Shown: positions 47,648 through 59,707 of the stretch, piece by piece
Layout of the letters: each line of letters starts with the position of its first letter
Position numbering within the stretch: position 1 is the first letter of the stretch
Source of the DNA: Nymphaea colorata
Taxonomy: Eukaryota > Streptophyta > Magnoliopsida > Nymphaeales > Nymphaeaceae
DNA length: 64,000 nucleotides
Assembly (NCBI RefSeq): GCF_008831285.2
Contig: NC_045140.1
Span: 22,214,131 to 22,278,130, forward strand
Direction of reading: 5' to 3'
Made by a program: the position numbers and the translations under genes
The notes under the pieces: generated by a model
What the model saw: only the letters and a program-made list of their open reading frames with translations
Databases searched by the model: none
Told to the model about the DNA's origin: nothing

Positions 47648-50324
47648 ATGGCCCAGAAATTTGATTTCTCAGATTGGTGGTCTAGCGAGACAAGGACGGG
47701 AACTCCTGTTGTGGTGACAATGGAGAACCCCAACTTCTCTGTGCTGGAACTTGATGGGCCGGAGTCCGCGTTCCAGCCAGCGGAGAAGGACCGAGGCAAG
47801 AATGCGAAGCAATTCACCTGGGTGTTGCTTCTCAAGGCCCACAGAGCAGTCGGCTGTGTCGCCTGGATGGCGACGGCGCTCTGGGCTTTGCTTGGGACGG
47901 TTCAGAGGCGTTTGATTTTCAGGCAAGGTGTGGTAATGGAGTCGGAGAAGCCGCACAAGAACAGGCTGTTTAGATTCATAAGGGCTTTCTTGGCAATTTC
48001 CTTGGCATTTCTGGTTTTTGAGATGGTAGCACACTTTAAGGGTTGGCACTTCCACAGGCCCAGTCTGGACATGCTGCATACGTCTGAGATTCAAGGTTTC
48101 TTGCACGCAATTTACTTGTCATGGTTGTCGTTTAGAGCCGACTACATTGCTCCCGCGATTCAGGCACTGTCAAACTTCTGTGTTGTTCTATTCCTCATTC
48201 AGTCTGCTGATCGGATGATTCTGTGTGTTGGTTGTTTCTGGATCAAGTATAAGAAGATTAAACCTCAAATTAAAGGTGATCCTTTCAAATCAGAAGACGC
48301 AGAGCTGCCTGGATACGAGTACCCCATGGTTCTTGTTCAGATTCCTATGTGCAACGAGAGGGAGGTAAGAAATTGGATACACCTTTTTTGAATTCTGCCT
48401 GTCTCGTACACTTCCTCTGATATAATTGTTGTTTGCTTATACACTTTCAAGGATACCAAAACATATCTGTTTTATTTTATAACAGCAAGTGGGTTTCAAC
48501 GAATGCTAGATCTGATATTCACCTATAAAATTGCTGCTTGATCAAGATTTGCATGACAAGAAGTGTTAGTTTGAAGGTCTCATGCGAAATGTCCTCGACA
48601 CAGTTAGATGGTAGTGTATTGAAAAGTGCAGTTTTTTTCTTATTTGTTCTGATAGTGGAGCTGTTAATGACGGCAGGTCTACGAGCAATCAATCTCTGCT
48701 GTCTGCCACGTAGACTGGCCTAAGGACCGGTTGTTGATTCAAGTTCTGGATGATTCGGACGATGAGAGCATCCAGTGTTTGATCAGAGCTGAGGTTTCAA
48801 AATGGAGCCAGCGGGGTGTGAACATTATCTACCGCCACCGCCTAGTGAGGACTGGCTACAAGGCTGGTAATCTCAAGTCGGCGATGAGTTGCGACTATGT
48901 TAAGTCCTATGAATTTGTTGCCATCTTTGATGCTGATTTCCAACCGAACCCTGATTTCCTAAAACAGACAATACCACATTTTAAGGTTGGGTTTTTGGTC
49001 AGAACTAAACCTTCTCACTTGTTTACTTGTGAATTCATGAACTTTATTCTGATTGTCGTTCGCATGGCGTTGCAGGACAATCCTGAGCTGGGGTTGGTTC
49101 AGGCTAGATGGGCGTTTGTAAATAAGGATGAGAACTTGCTGACACGCCTCCAGAATATAAATCTTTGTTTTCACTTTGAGGTGGAGCAGCAGGTCAATGG
49201 AGTTTTTCTTAACTTCTTCGGATTCAATGGGACTGCTGGTGTTTGGAGGATTAAAGCACTTGAAGAATCGGGTGGCTGGCTTGAAAGAACTACAGTGGAG
49301 GACATGGATATTGCTGTTCGAGCACATCTTCATGGATGGAAATTCATCTTTCTTAACGATGTCAAAGTACCTAGCCTACCCTACTCGTAACTGAGTCTCA
49401 TCTAGGACGCTATATTAGCTGATTCTCAAACTTGGATTGCACTTTTTGTCAGGTCCTCTGCGAAGTCCCAGAATCTTACGAGGCTTATCGTAAACAGCAA
49501 CATAGGTGGCATTCAGGTCCAATGCTGCTCTTTCGATTGTGCCTTCCAGCCATCATAACTTCCAAGGTTCCGTCCCTCTGTTATTTCTCATGTTTGTTTC
49601 ATTTGATACTTGATCTTATCTAGAAGTGTCTTGTTTGATGATTTGGATGGTTTTCCTCTGACAGCCCACTCTTTCAATTTGGATGCAGATATCGATTTGG
49701 AAGAAGTTCAATTTAATTTTTCTGTTTTTCCTCTTGAGAAAGCTCATCCTTCCATTTTATTCTTTCACATTGTTTTGCATTATTCTTCCTTTAACCATGT
49801 TTGTACCAGAGGCCGAATTACCACTCTGGGTGATCTGTTACATCCCTGTCTTTATGTCGTTCCTCAACATTCTTCCTGCTCTCCGTTCCTTCCCCTTCAT
49901 TGTTCCCTATCTTCTCTTTGAGAATACCATGTCTGTGACCAAGTTCAATGCAATGGTGTCTGGGCTTTTCCAGCTCGGGAGCTCTTATGAATGGGTAGTT
50001 ACCAAAAAGGCTGGCAGATCATCAGAGCCTGACCTACTTGCAGCAGCTGAGAGAGAATCAAAGAGCTTGAACCAGCCACTTACACGTGGAGCTTCTGAAA
50101 GTGAACTTCTGGAACTGAACAAGCTGAAGGAACACAAGAAAACTCCTACTAAGAGAAAGCTCAATAAGATATATAAGAAGGAGCTAACTCTAGCATTTCT
50201 CCTCCTCACTGCATCTGGTCGAAGTTTGCTGTCGGCTCAGGGAATCCATTTTTATTTTCTGCTCTTTCAAGGGGTGTCTTTCCTTCTTGTAGGCCTTGAC
50301 CTAATTGGCGAGCAGGTGAGCTGA
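47648..50324 (+). CDS. CSLC: Cellulose synthase-like C, xyloglucan beta-1,4-glucan synthase
   Basis: Coding exons 47648-48364, 48677-48985, 49076-49366, 49453-49566 and 49689-50324 join with all introns in phase 0, giving 688 aa, the usual CSLC length. Family knowledge: CSLC proteins are Golgi multi-pass GT2 enzymes that make the glucan backbone of xyloglucan from UDP-glucose. What is seen: an N-terminal [11 protein letters not shown] typical of the family, membrane segments around residues 60-85 and 115-135, the cytosolic catalytic domain with D264/D265 (LDDSDD), FDADF (D324, D326), TVEDMD (E417, D418) and QQHRW (Q454, R457, W458), then C-terminal membrane helices. A Ser/Lys-rich loop ([24 protein letters not shown]) precedes the last helices and the end DLIGEQVS. 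The start at 47648 is preferred because it restores the family N-terminus; the frame stays open upstream to 47549 without family sequence. The CSLC subgroup number is not assigned. Confidence 0.96.
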
Positions 50325-50478
50325 TGCAGGAATCTCCACTTCAACTGGTTTCAGTTATTGAAAGCAGCATTGGAGCTTGAGGGAGCTTCATGTTGCATAA
50401 AATTTTATGGATGGCTTGTCCATTCAGGGCTTTGGTCCTTTGCATTTACTAAGAAGGGTGAGAAAGTTCCTATCAAAG

Positions 50479-50484
50479 AATAAA
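50479..50484 (+). terminator. Possible poly(A) signal of CSLC
   Basis: AATAAA lies about 155 nt after the CSLC stop codon, within the normal range of plant 3' UTRs. Other A-rich signals follow further downstream, so the main site is uncertain. Confidence 0.35.
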
Positions 50485-52294
50485 ACTTTCTTGATGTAGC
50501 CAAGAAAAATGGTATTGCAGGTGCCCATGTAAGAATCAATCAGTCGCTTTTCCTTTTACTTCTTTGGACTGCCAAAGCCTTTCCTTCTTTAGCGTTACTC
50601 TGTTACATATAGCCATTCATCTCTCGATTGGTATAGAATGGGGTCAGTATTAACTCTTCGTCGGGTGTTCTTATGTTCAGACTCATCTCCTCTGTTTGAC
50701 CTGGGGAAAAAAAGTTCCCAGATGGAAAAATAAAGGAGAATATGATCTTGGAAGAATTTTAAATTTGTTGCAGTTGGGTCTGGTTCTCCAATGCAAAAGT
50801 ACCAAGATGTAAACAGTCATCTGTAAATTTCATTTAATTGAGTTGATGTAAGATTATTTATCAGATGTTTGTGGGGCATTACTATAGTTTCCCCTTCATT
50901 TCCTTCCTATGCGTGGTAACAGATTTGTCGGCAGGCTGACAGAGAGAGGTTAGAGGAGGGCCAGAAGTGGAGGTGTTTGGTACACCCAACACCCTCCTAT
51001 TATGGTTAAATGACAGAGCCATGTGGAGATTTGGCTTTGGAACATGCGGGTCCCTCTTGTTTCCTGTGAGAAGTTTCTTGTTTCCTTCTCTCCAAAATGA
51101 CGTGCAATGTTCACCACAAAGCATCCTATGCTTATACCATTATTAAATTGTTTGGCAATCTTTTCCTGATTTTGATTTCAAGAATCTACCCATCTGCACT
51201 CCTAGATTTCACTTGCATTGATGTCTTCAAGGGCACTGTAACTATATCCAGCTTTTTTTGTACTGATTTTGGGAATGGTGCGCTAGGTCAGGTGGATCCA
51301 TTTCTAAATTTGGTGGATTTGAGGGTCAACTGTACATGGCTGTGTCTGGAGCTCTCGTTTTCCTGTACAGCTTGGATGGTTTTGTCGCCTTTGTTCCAGA
51401 CTGGTTGGTGGAGCCAATTTTCGACACATTACTTCTGCGTTCAGTGCCCTTAAATTCCTGGCTATGATATGAAATCTGAACCACTAACCCAAGGCTGCCT
51501 TGGGGTGGGCACACAGAGGCGTGTGCACATGTAAGCTAAACACCCCAACCAAAAGCTGGTATTTGCAGATACACACGGGTGCATGCATGCGCATGCATCT
51601 GCTCCTCAAGTACTTTTTTGTTTGAATTGCTAATAATGCCTATATGTAGCTTTCGAGACAGTGAAACTTGGTTTTCTAATTATTGTTTTTAAACTTTTCT
51701 GGTGCTATGGTTAATCCCTTGCTTTTTCTTTGAGAATGCCTACATTAGTAGTACGCAATAAAGAAAGGGTAGATGAATGGGAGAAAACATGAAAAGGAAG
51801 GTTCAAGGATAGAGGGATCTGAATCAAATAAAACGTGGAAAATGAAGGTAAAGAGAATTGGAATCTTCCTTGCAGTAAAAAGTTGATACGCCATAAATGG
51901 TTTGTTTCTCACTCGCATCTGTTCGTCGCTTGATGAGGTGCCAACTTCTTTTTCTTTTGTTCTCTTCACCGGATTTAGTTTTCTTATGTAGGAAATGCCA
52001 TGCTAAAGATGAGTTTTCCTTTTTCATAAGTGGGTTAGATTTGATTACACCAAACTGGCTGGTTTGGGACTTCTTGAGTCTTGAAGAAGGCGCTAAGCCC
52101 AACACCTACATCGAACCTTATTACCATCTTCTGAGTCTAAAGCGTGCCCAAGAACACTTAAGAAGTTCCCTCGTTGGAAAAGAAAAAAAGAGTGAACAAA
52201 AAGACCCCATAGGGATGTCATTGAATAAGACTTGAATCAGATGTACTCTCCTATCTGCTTTTTTTTGTTGTTCACATAATTGAATTCAGATTCA

Positions 52295-52582
52295 TATTCG
52301 AACACAAATGAAAACAGTTATATTTGGATCTGAATATACGAAATTCAATTTTACAATCTGAATTTGATCTAAATCCAAATCTGAAATCCTACATACTTTC
52401 AAAATGTAAAGGTATTGGATATAGGATTTTTTTTAAACTAAATCTGATCCGAATGTAAATCTAAATCCAAATCCAGTCAGATGTCATTTCTTAAATCCAA
52501 ATGATATCTTAATCAAACATTAAATTTTTTTTACATATCAGATTTCTTTGGAATGATTCGGTCGAATCCAAATCAGACATCC
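52295..52582. repeat. Dispersed AT-rich repeat, copy 2
   Basis: Shares ordered anchors with 9495-9770 in the same orientation, including AAATCTGATCCGAAT at 52440-52454. Many AAATCCAAATC-type phrases suggest internal low-complexity growth. Family not recognised. Confidence 0.6.
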
Positions 52583-53758
52583 ATAGACAAGACTCCCTGC
52601 TCTGTGCTTCAAAGTCTGGACTAACTAATATTTAGTGCAGACTGAACAAATTGACACCTAGTTAGGACCTGGAACAGCAGAGCCAACGATCCCAAATGAA
52701 AATAACAAGAAATAACAACGAATGGAGATGATTTTGTGCATCCCACTAGGCCTGGCAAACAGGAGCAGCTGCTTGTTTCACTCGGGTCGGCTGGTGAAAC
52801 GCTTGTTCTCAGCCGACTGATGTAAAAAATGAGAGGCTGCATTATATTCATAAATGAAGAAACCAAGTATTGTGGAGTAATGGTCGTCTCTCCCACGCAC
52901 GTGAACTGACACGGGCAGATCATCCTGTCACAAAGCCAAAAGCAAGCTGGATTCCGTCAACTTGGTTCGTCTTCTAACCTGAAATAGAGAAAACAAAGTT
53001 CAAATCTATGCCAATACTAGCGCAGTTTGGTCTGCTGGCCGGTTTAAAGAAGATTGTTTTTCATAGTTTGGAAGTAGAACACGAACGGTTGAACGATGAA
53101 AGCTGGGCCCTTGAACAGCTTGGACGTTGTTTGATATTCAATCTGGTGATCCACGCTTGAATTTTAATTAGGACAGGATTTCTAAATAGATCTGAAAGAT
53201 TTCCCACATAAAAGTTTGTACTTGGTTTTGCATTTTATACATCTGAATATGAGGGAACGGCCGCATCCAATCTCTTTGCATCGTCGTTAGCATGTTGGTT
53301 TTGCTCAGATCAATTTATTTTGGACACCAAATGTGTCTCCGCCATACAAAACTCAATCAAACACCATAAAAAAAATTCTTAATATGTTCAAGTTTGACTG
53401 CTTGAGGATTTGTTTTGGGCGAAAAGCAAAAAGTTCTTGATTTTCGTTAAAACATTTCCAGGTTGGATAAACAAAAGCAAGTGTTAGGAGTGGAGAAGAA
53501 ATCCAAGATCCTTTGAACTCGTCTTCACAAACAAGTTATCTAAACAATCAAACTTGCCCTGAAAATTGTTTGTGGAAGATATTGGCCGTATCGGGCATTT
53601 TATCGGCTAAGTGTATATATCGGTCGATACGAGTGTACGAGACGATATCCACAAGATTGCTCCCGAGTCAGATTTATCTTCTCATGCATTTCCGTACTTC
53701 CTTTTCTTGTATTTTACGGACGGACGGATTTCATCGTTGAGAGAGAGGAGAGAGGATA

Positions 53759-56700
53759 ATGTCGTTAACACTGGGAGTGAAGGGGTACCCGCCCTTCAGG
53801 CTCTCCCCTTTCCCAAAACCCACAACTCATTCTACGCGAGCGACCTTGTCGCTGAGAAGATTCACCACCAACTTCAGCTCTATCTTTTCCTTCCCAAGGT
53901 ACCCAGTAATTTTGTTTTCTTCCTTCATTGTTCGCTTTCTTGGTTTCTTTCTGGTTGCGTTCTTCTTCTTCTTCTTCTTCTTTTTTCCCCCCACATATGC
54001 ATTGATACGTGTTAGTTGGACTAGGTTCTGGATTAGTAAGTTCATGGGCTGTTGCATTTTCTCTTGAAACGGAAGTTCGATCTTAGAAATAAAGCATAGA
54101 TGCCTAAAGGAGAATTTGCGACAATTGTGTAAGATATTTAGTCTAGTTGGTGCTTGATATCTGTTCGTATCGAAATGCTTAATTGGTCGATATGTTCGTA
54201 GTTCAGGTATGCTTTGTCGATGGTGTCAATAGAAGTTTAAATGGACTTCTATCAGGTGATGGTGTCATAGAAGCGCTGAACTTCTTCTGCCGTTTCGTCC
54301 TTATATTTACGACTTATGTCTTATAATTTTAGGTTTTCATTCGTTAGTATATAAATACTTGTGCAACTGATTTCTCATCTTCGACTACATGTGTAATTTT
54401 GAAATCAACTTGGTTCTAATTTTCTGTCCCTGTTTTGGAGAATCCAATTTTAGTTTTATTGCCTCCTATAATGGACGGATGTTTCCTGGCAGGCGCTCGG
54501 AACAAGCGGATGCCTTAGGCTTTGATCCTTTGGGTCTGTATCCAGATTTACCTGCTGAAGGCAATACGTCATGGATTGGCTTCCTAGATGAGTATGTAAA
54601 CAGGCTAGAAGGCACTTCACGTGCAAAGCAGGAAAAGTCTTCCGCAACTAAGGGAGTAGCAGGTTTGATTTTAGATGTGGCAGTTGCATTCTTCTGCAGC
54701 TTCTTGCAGTTTGGCTCTTTACATAAAATTACTTCAGTTGATTGACCAGGGTAAAGGTTAGAAATGCATTGGTAACTTTTTTTTTTCCTTCATAACGAAT
54801 CTTAGATTGTGTTACATATAATTTTAGTTCAGGTCCTCATCACACGCAGACGCACATACAAACATTGCAACTGAGAGAAAGTTTATGAAATACTCCCCCG
54901 CTTAAAAAATTTTCCTGGCTCCAGCATTGCAAGTGGCACTTGTGACTTGTCATTCTTGACATTACTTATCTTGCATTAGCGATCACTAATTACATTATAT
55001 ATTTTGATGAATAATAATTTCCATGGTGTGAACTGTGGCTTTTTATGAAGGATATGTGGTGAGGTGATAAAACTTAGTTTCTTTGTGTTGATTCATTCAA
55101 TTTTCTTCTTTTTTGTAATCTGCAGCTGCTATTGAGGACAGTTCGATTGACTTTGGTGACTTCTTCAAGGGCCCACTTCCTGGAAAGTTTTTGAAGCTTT
55201 TAGGATATTTGGCCCTTTCCAGAGTTGGAGTATATATACCATTAGGTGGAGTAAACAGAGATGCTTTTCTTGGCAATCTGGATCAGAATAGTCTTTTGAG
55301 CACGTTGGATTCATTTTCTGGGGGTGGAATTGGTCGATTGGGTGTTTGTTCACTTGGAATTGTTCCATTTATTAATGCCCAGATTGTATTTCAGCTACTT
55401 GCCCAACTTTTTCCTAAGCTTCAAGAACTCCAGAAGAGAGAGGGTGAAGCAGGCAGAAAGAAAATTCTTCAGTATACACGCTATGCATCAGTGGGATTTG
55501 CAATAGTACAGGTTAGAAATAATTAAATCACAAGGCATTTATGTGCTACATAACTATTTGTGATGTGTTCATTCATCCATAAAGCGCTTTGCTTGCTTCT
55601 GGGACCATATAAAATTCTGTACACATGCTCAAGTACTTATGTACATTTCCCACATTCATGTATGCACTATGCATCTGTCATATTTGCAAGAGCACAGGTA
55701 AGAAGCAATTAGATCAGTTGTTTGACTACAGGAGACTATTCTTATTAAGCTGAAAAACTTGTGCTTGTCTGCACTTGCTTGGATTCATGTCCTTTGGTGG
55801 CAAAGTTGGGAATCTTTACATGTTTTTCTTGCCTTTCTCAAAGAAAATAAAAACTTGTTTTTTTCTATTGTTTCTCCATGGATATTCAACTTATGAACTC
55901 CAGAGAGGTAGTATCATCGGTAAGCGAAATAACTAGATTGTAGGTTGGAGTTTCTGGTGCTTGTGGTTGGAAAAAAATGCCTGAACTAGTTCCTTTGGCC
56001 TCTGATGGCTGTCGGAGGCTAGCAGTGACCAAGAGATCTGTAAATCCTGTTCTAATGGACAACAGATGATATCCAGCAGACTTTATTGCTCCATACTGAA
56101 ATGGCTCATCTTGTTTCTTATCTTTGTTACCTAATTTTGTCATGTTTTCTCAATCTTATAGCCTTTGTCTGTTTATGAAGAGAATCATACTTCTGAACAC
56201 TCAAGATATGCCCAATCATAAGTCCGTTTCTTTTTTATTTGATGGTGAACTTTTAGTTCTAAACAGTTGGCTGAAAAATGCTTATGCTCAGTAAAATTTT
56301 TGCGTGACAATACATCATCACTTCTAATGATGAGGAAAATTTTAGTGTGAAAATATGAGATCACTTCTCTTATAACTGAAAATTTTTAGTGGTCTATTGC
56401 TTGCATAGAGGATATTGGTTCCTAAGTATTTTAGTTTTGTTTGACATGCAGGCTATCGGGCAGGTCCTGTATCTACGCCCATATGTTAATGATTTCAGTG
56501 CTGAGTGGGCATTATCATCTGTAATGTTATTGACACTGGGAGCAGTAGTTACAACTTACATTGGAGAAAGGATTTCAGACCTGAAACTGGGAAACGGGAC
56601 ATCACTTTTGATCTTCACAAATATTATCTCATACTTGCCAGCTTCCTTTGGAAGGACCGTCGCGCAGGCCCTTCGGGATGGAAATTATGTTGGGCTTACT

Positions 56701-59700
56701 GCTCTGATTATCTCATTTTTCCTCTTGGTTCTCGGTATTGTTTATGTCCAGGTAACTTGGTATTCCTTGTACAAGTAAGCTAGTTGGATTACAAACACCA
56801 TCCTAAAAGTGGCTCCAACTAATGGTTCGCAGGAAGCTGAAAGGAAAATACCTTTAAACTATGCATCTAGGTATAGTATCAGAAGCGGAGGTCTTCAAAA
56901 GTCTGCTTATCTTCCTTTTAAGGTTTGTATTAGAATTTTCTTTTCTCCTCTTTTGTACAATATTTACTGTCATTTAAACTCCATTATCAAAAGAAATTAT
57001 TAGAAAGAAAATGTGTGCACTCTGATGGTGTTAGATACTTGATATTTGCTTATTCTTTCTGGTGCTTGACCCACGTTCTTTTGTTGATTGGACCATTTCA
57101 TTTCTCAATCTATTTTGCTATAAGATTTTGGTAGTCCTTTCTTTACTTGATTTATAATGGTAATGACTTGATGTTCCTTGAGTAGGATTCATTCTTGAAA
57201 TCGTTTATTGCTGCAACTTTGCGTTCTAACAATTAGCAGCTAGATAATGGCAAACTTCTTGAATAACTTAATGGTGTAGTTATAGAACAATCCTGTGGCT
57301 CGGGTTACCTCGTTGTGCCTAATGAATTACTATATTGTTGATAAATAAATGTGAACATGTCCACCATATCCACCATACTCTCTTTTGTCATTACTACAGT
57401 TCTTTGCATGAACACACTGTGTAATAATCTCTGATAGATCTGATGCAGGTGAACAGTTCAGGAGTTATGCCTATCATTTTCTCGACCTCATCTTTGGCTT
57501 TGCCTGGTACCTTAGCACGCTTTACTGGGATAGCTGCACTGAGAAAAGCTGCAGTTGCTTTCAATCCAGAAGGTAAACTTATGCATTCCCTTTTTCAGGT
57601 TATTTTATTTATGTTCTGCATTTTTCTCCCTATCCTAACTGGTGTGTGCTAAGAAGCAGTTTGTACGCACACGTGTGAGAATTTACATATTATGTATGTA
57701 TACAATAACCATTAACTGAGAACTTAACGAGAACGTCGAGAAGCTTCTAATGGAAAGACATCAGAAGCCAATAGGATAGAAAATATCCGGGAAAGCTACA
57801 TTTTGGTTTTTTATAGCATTGCCACAATAAAGGTATTGGCTGGCTGGGCAACTATCTTGGTGATTCAGGTTTCGTTATAAATTTCAGGAAGGTCTCAGAA
57901 ATTAAGTCGTCAGAAAGATAACTTAAATCAATAACAAAGGAAATATTTGGCATAGCAAAATCCTTGTATAAAAGTAAGACAAAGTTGTAAAAAGCATTAT
58001 AAGTATAAAAAATTGTAAAAAAATGCCTAATCAAATATAAAAAAAAATATATCAGCAAACGTTATCACTATTATGATGAAAGGTCCTAATGCTTGATATT
58101 GAAGAGTCTCCACATTTTTTGGCTTTTAAATGTCTTATTTTTAAACTTATAGCTTTCACTAGTACAATATCTTCAAAATGTTGCTGAGATCTGTGAGTCT
58201 GACTATGTTTTCAAGGAAAGGCAAAAGTGCATCACAAGCATGAAAAGTAGCATTAACATGTAAAGCATTGTTCCTCCGGAAGTTGCATTTTGTTTGTCCA
58301 TTTTTTTAACTCTTTGTACGATTTCATAATGCTCAATGGAAAATAATGGCATGATTGCACTTGAAGGAACAGTCTACAAATCTATGCATCTCAAGATCAT
58401 GATGGTCTTTTATATTAATTATTGCTTAATTTCTGTAAATGTGTTTTCGAATGGATAACAACTTGGTCCCTTGTTATTGGTTTTGGAAACTGATGAAGTG
58501 TTGCTATTTTATTAGATTTTAATTTCTTCTGTTTGTAACAAACATTTTCCCTATCATATTGTTCTGCAGGTGCTCTGTATCTTCCGACAAATATCCTACT
58601 GATTGCATTCTTCAATTACTACTACACATTTCTTCAATTGGATCCAGATGATGTGAGTGAGCAATTGAAGCGTCAAGGTGCATCTATACCACTTGTGAGG
58701 CCTGGAAAAAGCACGGCTACATTTATTAGGACTGTAAGTCATTCTTTTTCATTTTTACATCAATCTTTTCTGATTTTTATTATTGGGAAAAAAGGATTTT
58801 TGTGTTTTATGGAGGTTACCTTAGCTCACCTCATATAATATTGGGAGAGACTTCTGTGGTATTATTTTAACTGGAGAACCTTCCAAGCCTGTTCATTAGG
58901 CCTCATCTCAGGCAAAACCAACGATACTTTCACCTGGTGAATCTAGATTCTGTTTCTCTTTCCTGTTCAAAGGTTATGCATCGAAGTTGGGCTTGCATAT
59001 GCTTGCACAGTATCAAAATTTGCTTCCCTATTCGATTGAACCTCATTTATGATATATTATTTGTTTAATTTCAAAATATGCTGGACAATGGACACATATG
59101 ACCATGCTGTGCATAATAATCATGTTGCATTAACGTGATGTTCAGTCAGTTCTGCGACGATGTTTTAAATGCATTGATATAAAATTGAAAGTGAACCAAC
59201 TCATAGATCTAGTCTTCTCCATTCCCAAAATTTGAATTATTACTGGGCAGTTGATCCGTTATCTCTGCAAAATGTAGGTTCAGCATGCTTCTTAAAATTG
59301 AGCTTATAGATAAGCAGGTTTTACTGTCCCAATTGACAGGTTTACCTCATAAATGAAGCTGGCTACCTCTGAAAACTTTCTGTGTCAAGGAATTATGTTC
59401 AGTGCATGCCTGCACCGTCTGTTTTTGTATCATTTCTTCTAGAACTTGTTCCATTTAGAAAATTTTCCTGGTGGTGCAGGTTCTCAGCAGAATATCTGTT
59501 CTGGGTTCTTCCTTTTTAGCAGTGATGGCTGCTGGCCCTGCCGTGATTGAACAGGTGACACATCTTACAGCCTTCCGTGGGTTCGCTGGGACATCCGTTC
59601 TCATACTTGTGGGGTGTGCAACGGATACAGCCAGGAAAGTTCAGGCAGAGATCATTTCCCAAAAGTACAAGAATATTGAGTTCTATGATATTAACAATAG

Positions 59701-59707
59701 CTTGTGA
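53759..59707 (+). CDS. SCY1: Plastid preprotein translocase subunit SCY1 (cpSecY)
   Basis: Eight coding exons: 53759-53898, 54493-54662, 55126-55511, 56452-56751, 56833-56922, 57449-57572, 58570-58733 and 59480-59707; 1602 nt close in frame (533 aa). SCY1 is the pore of the thylakoid Sec translocase, working with SecE1 and Alb3 to insert proteins such as cytochrome f and photosystem subunits. The first ~45 residues are rich in Ser, Thr, Pro and Arg with few acids, a good chloroplast transit peptide. Exon 2 carries FDPLGLYPDLP, typical of SCY1. The SecY core follows: DFFKGPLPGKFLK, LSRVGVYIPLGGV, LGICSLGI-like and INAQIVFQLL, then SDLKLGNGTSLLIF, AERKIPLNYASR and NSSGVMPIIF, ending with RGFAGTSVLILVGCATDTARKVQAE. 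Ten membrane helices are expected. The SCY2 paralogue (inner envelope) has a different N-terminus and core. Odd: the last residues (FYDINNSL) differ from the FYELDKYDP-type end I recall in other plants. Confidence 0.96.

Larger units (their letters stand above)
50325..53758. other. Intergenic region between CSLC and SCY1
   Basis: It contains the CSLC 3' UTR, AT-rich intergenic DNA, a dispersed repeat copy (52295-52582) and, at the right end, a GA-rich stretch (about 53740-53755) directly before the SCY1 start codon. Frames up to about 118 codons have no recognisable content. Confidence 0.55.

Noticed and set aside
53759-59707. SCY2 assignment for the plastid SecY gene
   Set aside because: The FDPLG-type N-terminus, GPLPGKFLKLLG and the KVQAEIISQKYKNIEFY end are SCY1 features; SCY2 has a distinct core.
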